From Burkholderiales bacterium (GTDB lineage: Bacteria; Pseudomonadota; Gammaproteobacteria; Burkholderiales; Burkholderiaceae_F), in assembly GCA_020248865.1 (NCBI GenBank), contig JADCGS010000015.1, positions 1-44,775 of the forward strand: a stretch of DNA of 44,775 bases, in the 5' to 3' direction. Position numbers and translations under genes: made by a program. Positions 12,593-20,095 of this stretch are shown piece after piece. The notes under the pieces were generated by a model that saw nothing but the letters and a program-made list of their open reading frames with translations, made no database searches and was not told the origin of the DNA. The first letter of the stretch is position 1; every line of letters starts with the position of its first letter.

Positions 12593-13501
12593 GCCGCTGT
12601 CGCCCTTGCCGCGCATCAGCTCGGCGTAAAGCGCATCGCGCGGCAGGCCGGTGGCCCGCGCAGCCACCGCCGCGGCCTTCGAGGCGGGCAGCGCTGCGGC
12701 CAGCGCGCGCAGCCACGCGCGGGTGCCGGCGTCGATGGCAGCGCCGGTCGCGGGCGTGGATGGCGCATCGACGAGCAGGACGTACTCGCCGCGCGGCGGG
12801 TGGCTGGCAGCAAACTGCGGCAACTCGCCGGCGCGCACCACCTCGATCGACTCGAACTTCTTGGTCAGCTCGCGCGCCACCACGACGCGCCGTCCGGGCT
12901 CCAGCGCCGCGTGCAGCGCCGGCAGGGTCTCGAGCAGTCGGTGCGGCGCCTCGAGCAGCACGAAGGCCGCGCCGCTGGCGGCGGCCTCGTCGAGCCGGCG
13001 CGCCCGCTCGGTGGCGCCGGTCGGCAGGAACCCGAGAAACTGGAAGCCCTGGCCGCCGAGACCGGCGGCGCTCAGCGCCGCCAGCAGGCTGCTGGCGCCG
13101 GGCACCGGCAGCACGCGCAGCCCGGCGGCCTGCACCGCGGCCACGATCCGGGCGCCCGGGTCGCTCACGGCCGGCGTGCCGGCATCGCTGACCAGCGCGA
13201 CGCGCTGGCCTGCACGCAGAAGCGCCACGATGCGCTCGGCGGCGGCGCGCTCGTTGTGCTCGTGCGCAGCCAGCAGTGCGGGCGGCGCGATGCCGAAGCG
13301 ATCGAGCAGCTGGCGCGTGACACGCGTGTCCTCGGCGGCGATGGTGTCGGCCAGCGCCAGCGTCCACAGCGCCCGCAGCGTCAGATCCGCCGCGTTCCCG
13401 ACGGGTGTGGCGACTACATACAATGTACCGGCCGGGTAGTCCTGAGCGGCAACGCCGCTGTCCTGCAGCCAGCGCACGGCCTGTTGGAGATCGATCGTCA
13501 T
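12590..13501 (-). CDS. rsmI: 16S rRNA (cytidine(1402)-2'-O)-methyltransferase
   Basis: RsmI methylates the ribose of C1402 in the decoding centre of 16S rRNA. The 303-residue tetrapyrrole-methylase-fold protein has the family motifs LYVVATPVGNAADLTLRA, AAEDTRVTRQLL, HEHNE, VSDAGTPAVSDPGARIV, VPVPGASSLLAALSAAG and the REKKF-like REL TKKFESI segment. Its stop codon is formed by the CTAG end of a repeat element. It is divergent from lpoA with a single base between the two starts, the same arrangement as yraL-lpoA in E. coli. Confidence 0.96.
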   Translation of the reverse strand: MTIDLQQAVRWLQDSGVAAQDYPAGTLYVVATPVGNAADLTLRALWTLALADTIAAEDTRVTRQLLDRFGIAPPALLAAHEHNERAAAERIVALLRAGQRVALVSDAGTPAVSDPGARIVAAVQAAGLRVLPVPGASSLLAALSAAGLGGQGFQFLGFLPTGATERARRLDEAAASGAAFVLLEAPHRLLETLPALHAALEPGRRVVVARELTKKFESIEVVRAGELPQFAASHPPRGEYVLLVDAPSTPATGAAIDAGTRAWLRALAAALPASKAAAVAARATGLPRDALYAELMRGKGDSG

Positions 13502-13502
13502 C

Positions 13503-14747
13503 GTGTCTGCTGTACCCGCCTCGCTTCACCGGCCGTGTGTCTGGCCATATGTCCGGCTGCATGACCGGCTGGCAGTTCGCGCGCGCCGCCTGGCCCTGCG
13601 CGGTCTCCTGCTGGCCGCCTGCCTGACGTCATTCTCAGCCAGCGCACAGGCACCGGCAAACGTGCCGGCAAGCGTGCCGGCAAGCGTGCCGGTAAACGTG
13701 CCGGTAAACGTGCCGGTAAACACGTCGGCAAAGGCGCCACCCGCCGCCGACAAGGCGGCACCGTTGGCGGTTGCTCTTCTGCTGCCCGCTGCCGGCACCC
13801 CGTTCGCCCGCGCCGCCGACGTGGTCCGGCAGGGCGTGTTCGCGGCGCGGGCGCAGGGCGATGCGGAAACCGCGCTGCAGGTGATCGAGATCGACGAGCG
13901 GCCCGAGTCGGTCGCCACCGCCGTGTCGCGTGCGCGCGAGCTCGGCGCCCGGGTCGTGCTTGGCCCGCTGCTGCGCGACCAGGCGGCCGCTGCGGTGCGC
14001 CTGCGCGACAGGTTGCCGATGGTCACGCTGAGCCAGCCCGAGCGCGACGCCGACGCCGCGCCGACCCTGCTCGCCTTCGGCCTGTCGATCGAGCAGGAAG
14101 CCAGGCAGATCGTGGCGGCCGCGCTGCGCCTGCGGTCGTCCGCGGCGGGCACTGCCCCGCGCTTCGTGGTGATGGTGGGTGAATCTCCGCTGGCGCGGCG
14201 CGCCGGCCTGGCGTTTCGCAACGAGCTCGCGGCGGCGGGCGAGCGCAGCATTGCGGTGCCGTTTGCCGCCCGTCAAGATACGCTCGTCGCCATCGGCGAG
14301 TCGCTCGCCGCCAGCCCGCCGGATGCGGTACTGCTCGCGCTTGATGCGCGCGATGCCGCCACGCTGCGGCCGCGTCTGCCGCGCGAGCTGCCGGTGTTTG
14401 CCACCTCGATGGTCAACCTCGGCGGTGCGGAAGGAACGCTGCTGGCGCCCGATCTCGAAGGCGTGGTGTTCATCGATCTGCCCTGGCTGCTGGAGCCCGA
14501 TCACCCCGCGGTGATGGTGTACCCGCGGCCCGAGCAGCCGCTGTCGGCCGAACTGCAGCGGCTGTATGCGTTGGGCATCGACGGCTATCGTCTGGCGCTC
14601 GAGTGGGCGCAGGGCCGCAGCGCCTTCACGCTCGATGGGGTGACCGGGTTCATCACCGTCGATCGCGCACTGTCGGCGCGCACGGAACGGCGGCCGGGTT
14701 TTGCGGTCTTCCGCAGCGGCAGGATCGAACGGCTGGAGGTCCAATGA
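13503..14747 (+). CDS. lpoA: LpoA-like penicillin-binding protein activator (LppC family)
   Basis: LpoA is an outer-membrane lipoprotein that activates PBP1a. The 414-residue product contains only the C-terminal periplasmic-binding-like domain of LppC/LpoA (VALLLPAAGTPFARAADVVRQGVFAA, GARVVLGPLLRDQAAAA, VFIDLPWLLEPDH, LYALGIDGYRLALEW). The N-terminal TPR half of the 678-residue E. coli protein is missing, as is usual in this order. The signal peptide ends in LLLAAC, a plausible lipobox at Cys40, followed by a seven-unit VPAS/VPVN-type repeat linker. Start GTG 13503 is the only conventional choice; it lies one base from the rsmI start, so its promoter must sit inside rsmI. Overlaps yraN by ATGA. 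Confidence 0.85.
   Translation: MSAVPASLHRPCVWPYVRLHDRLAVRARRLALRGLLLAACLTSFSASAQAPANVPASVPASVPVNVPVNVPVNTSAKAPPAADKAAPLAVALLLPAAGTPFARAADVVRQGVFAARAQGDAETALQVIEIDERPESVATAVSRARELGARVVLGPLLRDQAAAAVRLRDRLPMVTLSQPERDADAAPTLLAFGLSIEQEARQIVAAALRLRSSAAGTAPRFVVMVGESPLARRAGLAFRNELAAAGERSIAVPFAARQDTLVAIGESLAASPPDAVLLALDARDAATLRPRLPRELPVFATSMVNLGGAEGTLLAPDLEGVVFIDLPWLLEPDHPAVMVYPRPEQPLSAELQRLYALGIDGYRLALEWAQGRSAFTLDGVTGFITVDRALSARTERRPGFAVFRSGRIERLEVQ
13653..13736 (+). repeat. Seven 12-bp tandem units inside lpoA
   Basis: Units run CCGGCAAACGTG, CCGGCAAGCGTG (twice), CCGGTAAACGTG (twice), CCGGTAAACACG and TCGGCAAAGGCG. The unit length is a multiple of three, so copy-number change keeps the frame. It encodes a flexible Pro-Ala/Val-Asn/Ser-Val linker just after the signal peptide, between the lipid anchor and the folded domain. 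Confidence 0.9.
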
Positions 14748-15166
14748 GCTTCCTGCGGCGTCCGCCGCTGGCGGCGCGCACGCCCAAGCAGCGCGCCGGT
14801 GCTGCCGCCGAGGAGGCGGCTGTTCGGCTCCTGCAGCAGCACGGCTGCACCATCGTCGCGCGCAATGCACGCTTTCGCGAGGGCGAACTCGATATCGTGG
14901 CGCGCGAGGGAGAGCTCATCCTGTTTGTCGAGGTGCGGCGGCGCAGGGACAATCGGTTTGGCGGCGCCGGTGCCAGCGTCGATCACTTCAAGCGCAGGCG
15001 GTTGCTGCGTGCGGCGCAGCACTTCCTGTTGCAGAACTATGGCGACGGCATCGTGCCGGGGCGCCGCCGCGGCGCGGGCGGCTGGCCGGCTTGCCGGTTC
15101 GACGTGGTCACGGCGGACGACCAGGGCGTCACCGAGTGGATCCGCGATGCGTTCCAGGCCGACTAG
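14744..15166 (+). CDS. yraN: YraN/UPF0102 family endonuclease-fold protein
   Basis: The 140-residue product is a YraN protein, a restriction-endonuclease-like fold of uncertain role. The putative active site is complete: Glu of FREGELDIVAREG and the FVEVRRRR motif, followed by GGAGASVDHFKRRRLLRAAQHFL. The ATG overlaps the lpoA stop by four bases (ATGA), so it is translationally coupled. The order lpoA-yraN-dolP matches the E. coli locus except that diaA is absent between yraN and dolP. The frame is open upstream, but that is inside lpoA. Confidence 0.93.
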   Translation: MSFLRRPPLAARTPKQRAGAAAEEAAVRLLQQHGCTIVARNARFREGELDIVAREGELILFVEVRRRRDNRFGGAGASVDHFKRRRLLRAAQHFLLQNYGDGIVPGRRRGAGGWPACRFDVVTADDQGVTEWIRDAFQAD

Positions 15167-15246
15167 ACCACTCACCGGGCCGCGGCGGCAAACTAGGGCG
15201 GCGGGATGAACCAAGGTACGACGAAGACACAACGAAAGGGAAGCAG

Positions 15247-15900
15247 TTGAAGAGCAGGCAAGCAAGGGCGGCCGCGCTGGCCGCCGCAGCAGTGATCGGC
15301 GCGGCGGGCCTGGCGGGTTGTGCGCCGCTGGTGGTGGGCGGGGCAATGGCCGGCGGCGCGCTGGTGGCTGCGGATCGCCGCACCGTCGGCATCCAGATCG
15401 AGGACCAGGCGATCGAGCTGCGCGTCAGTCGCACGATTGCCGAGCGCGTGCCGCGCGAGGCGGCCAATGTCAGCGTCACCAGCTACAACCGCAAGGTGCT
15501 CCTGACCGGCGAGGCGACCACCGAGGCGACGCGGGCGCAGATCGGCGAGATTGCCGCGCGCGCCGAGAACGTGCGCACGGTGGTCAACGAGGTGTTCGTC
15601 GCACCGCTCACCACGCTGCCCCAGCGCAACAACGACCTGGCGATTGCCGCGCGTCTGAGCGCAGCCCTGCTGGCCGGCCAGGACGTGCCCAGTTCCGCCG
15701 TGACCACGAAAACCCAGCGCGGCATCGTCTACCTGATGGGCCGGGTGTCCGAGGCCGAGGGCGAGGCCACCGCGCGCGCCGCCAGCCGGGTTACCGGCGT
15801 CCAGCGGGTGGTCAAGGTGTTCGACTACATCAGCGCCGAGGAGGCGGCTCAATTCAAGCGGGCGCCGGAGGCGCCGCCCGAGACCACGCGTAAGCCCTGA
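15247..15900 (+). CDS. dolP: BON-domain lipoprotein DolP (YraP)
   Basis: DolP is an outer-membrane lipoprotein with two BON domains that supports envelope integrity and BAM function in E. coli. The 217-residue product has a lipoprotein signal ending GAAGLAGC (Cys25), a short Gly-rich segment (VVGGAMAGGALVAADRRTVG) and two BON domains at about 45-115 (VSVTSYNRKVLLTGEA) and 125-195 (VTTKTQRGIVYLMGRVSEAEGE). The start is TTG at 15247, preceded by AAAGGGA about eight bases upstream; no in-frame ATG is available. It follows yraN after 80 bases. Confidence 0.92.
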   Translation: MKSRQARAAALAAAAVIGAAGLAGCAPLVVGGAMAGGALVAADRRTVGIQIEDQAIELRVSRTIAERVPREAANVSVTSYNRKVLLTGEATTEATRAQIGEIAARAENVRTVVNEVFVAPLTTLPQRNNDLAIAARLSAALLAGQDVPSSAVTTKTQRGIVYLMGRVSEAEGEATARAASRVTGVQRVVKVFDYISAEEAAQFKRAPEAPPETTRKP

Positions 15901-15920
15901 GCGGGTGAAGGGGCAGCCGG

Positions 15921-16232
15921 TCAGCGCCCGCGTCGCAGCCGCAGCGGCCCGCGCAGCGTGCCGTCGAGCACATGCTGGGGATCCACCACGGTGCTGCCCT
16001 GGGTGATCAGCAGCTCGCCGCGCAAGGCCATTGTCGCGGCCACGCGACGCACGAGCGGCATCAGCGGGCGCCATTGGTCGGCCGACAGCGCCCGCGCCGC
16101 TTCCGATGGACAGGCCGAGCGCGTGGCGCTGCGAGAGGCGAGCAGTTGCCGGATGACCGCCTCGACGGCGGCGTCGCTGGTCGGTGAGTGCACGAGATCG
16201 GCCAAAAAAAACGCTTGCGTGCGGGAACACAT
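15921..16232 (-). CDS. DUF3253 protein
   Basis: The 103-residue protein carries the DUF3253 pattern: IRQLLASRSATRSACPSEAAR, then DQWRPLMPLVRRVAATMALRGELLITQGSTVVDP, then GTLRGPLRLRRGR. The central part looks like a small winged-helix fold, but no function is established. It has no signal or membrane segment. It converges with dolP (20 bases between stops), and its 5' end overlaps the predicted lemA promoter on the other strand. Confidence 0.8.
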   Translation of the reverse strand: MCSRTQAFFLADLVHSPTSDAAVEAVIRQLLASRSATRSACPSEAARALSADQWRPLMPLVRRVAATMALRGELLITQGSTVVDPQHVLDGTLRGPLRLRRGR

Positions 16233-16242
16233 TTCCTATAGT
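16215..16242 (+). promoter_or_regulatory. Predicted sigma-70 promoter of lemA
   Basis: TTGCGT (16215-16220) and TATAGT (16237-16242) are separated by 16 bases, matching four and five of six consensus positions. The surrounding A-run (16204-16211) makes this the AT-richest point nearby. It gives lemA a leader of about 85 bases and overlaps the start of the opposing DUF3253 gene, so the two transcription units could interfere. Confidence 0.5.
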
Positions 16243-16333
16243 CGCGCTCCGCAGCGAAGCACCGCCTCAGCCGCACCCAGCGACGGCGACCGCGGAAGAC
16301 GCCTAGCTCGCCTTTCGTTCAAAGGAGAGTGTG

Positions 16334-16921
16334 ATGGGCATTCTGATCTTCCTGGCGATCATCGCCGTCCTGGTGTTCTGGGCCATCGGTGCATACAACC
16401 GCCTGGTGGACCTGCGCAACCGCTTCAAGAACGCGTTTGCGCAGATCGACGTGCAACTGAAGCGCCGCTACGACCTCATTCCCAATCTGGTCGAGACGGC
16501 CCGGGCCTACATGAAGCACGAGCGCGAGACCCTAGAGGCTGTGATCCGCGCCCGCAACAGCGCGGTGACTGCCAATGCGGCGGCGGCGGCCGATCCCGGC
16601 AACGCGACGGCGATCGCCAGCCTGGCCGCGGCCGAAGGCTTGCTCGGCGGCGCGCTGGGCAAGCTCTTTGCCCTGGCCGAAGCCTACCCGGACCTGAAGG
16701 CGAATCAGAACATGATGCAGCTCACCGAGGAGCTGACCGGCACCGAGAACAAGATCGCCTTCGCGCGCCAGGCCTTCAACGACGCGGTGATGACCTTCAA
16801 CACCGCCGCGCAGCAGTTCCCGTCGAACCTGATTGCCAGCATCTTCAGCTTCAAGCCGGCCGAACTGCTCGACGCCACCGAGGCGCCCGAAGAGCGCAAG
16901 CCGGTCAAGGTCCAGTTCTGA
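16334..16921 (+). CDS. lemA: LemA family protein
   Basis: The 195-residue product has an N-terminal membrane anchor (ILIFLAIIAVLVFWAIGAYNRLV) followed by the helical LemA domain with RFKNAFAQIDVQLKRRYDLIPNLVETARAYMKHE and AEAYPDLKANQNMMQLTEELTGTENKIAFARQAFNDAV. Biochemical role is unknown; LemA genes are often paired with an M48 protease, as here. AGGAG at 16323-16327 is six bases before ATG 16334, which is why that start is preferred to GTG 16331. Confidence 0.96.
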   Translation: MGILIFLAIIAVLVFWAIGAYNRLVDLRNRFKNAFAQIDVQLKRRYDLIPNLVETARAYMKHERETLEAVIRARNSAVTANAAAAADPGNATAIASLAAAEGLLGGALGKLFALAEAYPDLKANQNMMQLTEELTGTENKIAFARQAFNDAVMTFNTAAQQFPSNLIASIFSFKPAELLDATEAPEERKPVKVQF

Positions 16922-16956
16922 GGGCAAGGACCCGGGACTGCGGATTCCGGACTCGG

Positions 16957-17012
16957 GCCAGCGCGCCGCCCCCGCGGCCGCGCTGGCGGTGATCCCGCCG
17001 GCCGCGGGGGCG
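16957..17012 (+). promoter_or_regulatory. Two mutually exclusive hairpins between lemA and the M48 gene
   Basis: In the 130-base spacer, GCCAGCGCG (16957-16965) can pair with CGCGCTGGC (16979-16987). The segment CGCCCCCGCGGCC (16967-16979) can instead pair with GGCCGCGGGGGCG (17000-17012), a 13-bp perfect stem. The two stems share or enclose the same bases, so both cannot form fully. No U-run follows. A role in setting the lemA to protease ratio is inference. Confidence 0.45.
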
Positions 17013-17051
17013 CGCGGGCGCTCCGGGTCCTGACGCCGACCTTCGGCCGCC

Positions 17052-18983
17052 ATGAACTTCTTCGAGCACCAGCAGCAGGCGCGTCGGGCGAGCATGCGCC
17101 TGGTGCTGCTGTTCCTCGTTGCCGTGGCCGGCGTGGTGCTGGCGGTCAACCTGGTCGGCGCCCTGAGCTACGCGTGGACGCTGGCCACGCCCGCCGGCGC
17201 GCGGGCGCCGGCCGGCTTCCACCTGGCGGTCACGCTGGTGACGCTGGCGCTGATCGGCGCCGGCACTTGGTGGGAGACCAGCCGCCTGGCCGCCGGAGGC
17301 GAGGCGGTGGCGCAGATGGTGGGCGCGCGCCAGCTCGACCCGTCGACTCGCGATCTGCTGGAGCGGCGCCTGCTCAACGTCGTCGAGGAGATGGCGCTGG
17401 CCTCGGGCACGCCGGTGCCGCGCGTGTACGTGATGGACCACGAGGCCGGCATCAACGCCTTCGCCGCCGGCCACGGCATCAACGACGCGGTGATCGCGGT
17501 GACGCGCGGCACGCTCACGCGCCTTTCGCGCGATGAGCTGCAGGGTGTGGTGGCACACGAGTTCAGCCACATTTTCAACGGCGACATGCGCCTGAACCTG
17601 CGGCTGATCGGCGTGCTGTTCGGGCTGATGATGATCGCGATGGCCGGCCGCTTCATGATGGAAGTCGGCCAGGGTGGGCGCGACAGCAAGGCGGCCACCG
17701 GCATCGCCGTGGTGGGTCTGGCGCTCTGGCTGGTCGGCTATGTCGGCGTGTTCTTCGGCCGGCTGATCAAGGCGGCGGTTTCGCGCCAGCGCGAGTACCT
17801 GGCCGACTCGAGCGCGGTGCAGTTCACGCGCAATCCCGACGGCATCGGCGGCGCGCTGCGCAAGATCGGCGGGCTGACCGGCGCGGGTACGCTCGGCACC
17901 GAGATCCGCCACCCGCATGCCGAGACGCTGTCGCACCTGTTCCTCGGCGCGGCGCGGCCGAGCTTCGTGGCGGGCCTGTTTGCGACCCACCCGCCGATCG
18001 AGGAGCGGGTGCGGCGCATCTATGGACGCTCGATCGGATCGCTGCCCGCGCCGGAGCAGCCGGTTGCGCTGGCGCTGGCGGGCAGCATCGCGGCCGGCGA
18101 GCTGCCGCCGATCGACTACCCCGCCGGCGCCGCCGCCATGGCGGCGGCCAGTCCGCTGGCTGCTCTGGCTGCGGCCGCCACGCCACCGCAGCCGCAGGCG
18201 GTCGGCCGCGCCGCGCCCCAGGCGGCTGGCTATGCACGCTCGCTCACCGAGCAGCTGCGCGCCCTCGAACTCGAGCCGGCGGTACACGATGCCGCGCTGG
18301 CGCAGTTGCTGGTGCTGGCCCTGGTGATCGAGAAGGGCAGCGCGGTGGCCGACAGCCAGCGGCAGGCCATTGCCGAGGCGCTTGGAGCCCCGGCCGCCGC
18401 GGAGGTGGACCGCCTGCACACCGCGGTCGCGCAGTTGCCGCCCGGGGCGCGCCTGCCCCTGCTGGACCTTGCCGGCCCGGCCCTGCGCAAGCTGTCCGCC
18501 GCCCACGGCGACCGGCTGCTGATGCTGGCGCATGCGCTGGTCCATGCCGACGGACGCATGACGCTGGCCGAGTTCCTGCTCTACACCGTGCTGCGGCGGC
18601 GGGTCGGCAGCGACAGCCGGCGCGCTGTGCCGGTGCGCTACGCGCGGGTGCAGGACCTGGCCCCGGCGGCGGGGCGCGTGCTGTCGCTGTTGGCGCACGT
18701 GCGCCTGCCGGATTCGCCCGAGCGCGCCTTCGCGGCGGGCACGCAGGCGCTGTCGGCACCGTCGCCGGCGCTGACACCGCGGCATGAGCTGACGCTCGAG
18801 GCCATCGCCGCCGACTTCGAACGCCTGAACCAGCTCGCACCGCTGGCCAAGCCTGCCGTCATCCGCGCCGCGGTGGCGGTCGCCTTCGTCGACGGCCAGA
18901 CCTCGTGGAAGGCGGCCAGCTGCGTGCGCAGCCTGTGCGCCGCGCTCGATGCGCCGCTACCACCGCAGGTGGCAGACGCTTGA
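17052..18983 (+). CDS. M48 family membrane metalloprotease with long C-terminal extension
   Basis: This HtpX-related zinc protease has 643 residues against about 290 in HtpX. Two N-terminal membrane segments (about 15-40 and 56-76) precede the catalytic domain with VVAHEFSHIFNGD (H169, E170, H173) and the third ligand in REYLADSSAVQ (E248). Further membrane segments lie between them (LIGVLFGLMMIAMAGRFMM, VGLALWLVGYVGVFFG). From about residue 360 there is an Ala/Pro-rich linker, then an all-helical region with DG-E-like motifs (HADGRMTLAEF, VDGQTSWKAA) resembling a TerB-type domain; that part is inference. It follows lemA, a frequent pairing, suggesting joint action on membrane proteins. Confidence 0.92.
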   Translation: MNFFEHQQQARRASMRLVLLFLVAVAGVVLAVNLVGALSYAWTLATPAGARAPAGFHLAVTLVTLALIGAGTWWETSRLAAGGEAVAQMVGARQLDPSTRDLLERRLLNVVEEMALASGTPVPRVYVMDHEAGINAFAAGHGINDAVIAVTRGTLTRLSRDELQGVVAHEFSHIFNGDMRLNLRLIGVLFGLMMIAMAGRFMMEVGQGGRDSKAATGIAVVGLALWLVGYVGVFFGRLIKAAVSRQREYLADSSAVQFTRNPDGIGGALRKIGGLTGAGTLGTEIRHPHAETLSHLFLGAARPSFVAGLFATHPPIEERVRRIYGRSIGSLPAPEQPVALALAGSIAAGELPPIDYPAGAAAMAAASPLAALAAAATPPQPQAVGRAAPQAAGYARSLTEQLRALELEPAVHDAALAQLLVLALVIEKGSAVADSQRQAIAEALGAPAAAEVDRLHTAVAQLPPGARLPLLDLAGPALRKLSAAHGDRLLMLAHALVHADGRMTLAEFLLYTVLRRRVGSDSRRAVPVRYARVQDLAPAAGRVLSLLAHVRLPDSPERAFAAGTQALSAPSPALTPRHELTLEAIAADFERLNQLAPLAKPAVIRAAVAVAFVDGQTSWKAASCVRSLCAALDAPLPPQVADA

Positions 18984-19071
18984 GCCGCGCCGGCGCATTG
19001 CGTCGCGTGGCTGCAGCGGGGCGCGATAACATCCACCGCCGCGCCGGATCGGCGTCTTGCGAGGCCCTGCA

Positions 19072-19830
19072 ATGAGTGAAGTCGTCGTGCGCACGGCGCT
19101 GGTCACCAATGCCCTCGAATTCGCCGGCCCGCCGGCCGTCACTGCGCTGCAGGCCGCTGGCTTCCGCGTCGTGGCGCATGACCCGGCCTTCTCGGAGCCG
19201 GCCCGCCGGCAGGCGTTTGGCGCGACAACCGTCGCGCTCGCACTGGCCGAGCAGGAGCCGGCCGCAATCATCGAGGCCGCGTGCGCCGGTGGCCACGGGC
19301 TCGACGTCCTGGTCAGCAACGACGCCTTTCCGGCGGTTCACGGGCCAATCGAGCACGCCGATCTCGGCGACCTTCAGCGCACGCTGGACCGGCTCGTCGT
19401 CTTTCCGTTTGCGCTGGCCAAGGCCGCCATTCCGAAGCTGAAGTCGCGTCCCGGTGCGCGCGTGGTCATGATCACGTCCAACCGCACGCGGCTGCCGCTG
19501 TCCGGCGGCGCGATTCCGGATGCAGCGCGGGCCGCGCTCAATGCGCTGGTGCGCTCGCTCAGCCTCGAGCTGGCGCCGAGCGGCATTCCGGTCAACGCGA
19601 TCGCACCCAATTACCTCTACAGCGAGACCTACTACCCGCGTGCGGTCTTCGTGGACGACCCCAAGGGCCGGGCTTTCATCGGGCGGGTGGTGCCTGTCGG
19701 CCGGCTGGCGCGGCCCGAGGAGATCGGCGAGCTGATCCGGTACCTGGCGACCGCCAGCGGCACGTTCATGACCGGCGCGATCATCGACTTCTCGGGCGGT
19801 TGGCCGGCTGCGCCTACACGGCCGGCCTGA
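19072..19830 (+). CDS. SDR protein of halohydrin-dehalogenase type lacking the catalytic Tyr
   Basis: The 252-residue Rossmann protein lacks the usual Gly-rich cofactor motif and has T12-X4-F17-X-G19 (TNALEFAG), the halide-site motif of halohydrin dehalogenases. Other shared stretches are VLVSND, PFALAKAA, IAPNYLYSE and VGRLARPEEIGELIRYL. Halohydrin dehalogenases use Ser-X12-Tyr-X3-Arg. Here Ser136 and Arg153 are in register but position 149 is Pro (SGGAIPDAARAA), so the general base is absent. It may be inactive, bind a ligand, or catalyse something else. The ATG 19072 start matches the family; TTG 19057 is an alternative. It is a single gene, 88 bases after the protease, with no dehalogenation neighbours. 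Confidence 0.8.
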   Translation: MSEVVVRTALVTNALEFAGPPAVTALQAAGFRVVAHDPAFSEPARRQAFGATTVALALAEQEPAAIIEAACAGGHGLDVLVSNDAFPAVHGPIEHADLGDLQRTLDRLVVFPFALAKAAIPKLKSRPGARVVMITSNRTRLPLSGGAIPDAARAALNALVRSLSLELAPSGIPVNAIAPNYLYSETYYPRAVFVDDPKGRAFIGRVVPVGRLARPEEIGELIRYLATASGTFMTGAIIDFSGGWPAAPTRPA

Positions 19831-19855
19831 GCGGTGTGGCAGCAGGAGCGGCCGC

Positions 19856-19990
19856 TCAGCGCGCGCCGAAGACCTTGCGCAGCAGCTCGCTGCCGCTGCC
19901 CAGCGGATCGCCGCGCAGCGTCTTCTCCTCGGCGGCGATCATCAGGTACAGGCCGTCGAGTGCCTTGCCGGTGATGTGGTTCCCGATGCG
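19856..19990 (-). pseudogene. C-terminal remnant of a DUF4197 gene
   Basis: The minus strand encodes about 44 residues with the typical DUF4197 ending: HITGKALDGLYLMIAAEEKT, a short linker, then SELLRKVFGAR and a stop. Full DUF4197 proteins are about 220-250 residues. Upstream of about 19990 the similarity stops and the plus-strand TlpA-like gene starts at 20096, so only the 3' fifth of the gene remains. It has no start or plausible expression signal and is probably non-functional. Confidence 0.65.
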
Positions 19991-20095
19991 TGCGCGGCCG
20001 ACCACTGCGCGCGCAGGGGCATGGCGACGCCGGTGAGCAGCGTCAGGCCATGGCTTCCTACAATCCGGCGTCGTTCTTGATGCCTGCTGCCTGCC

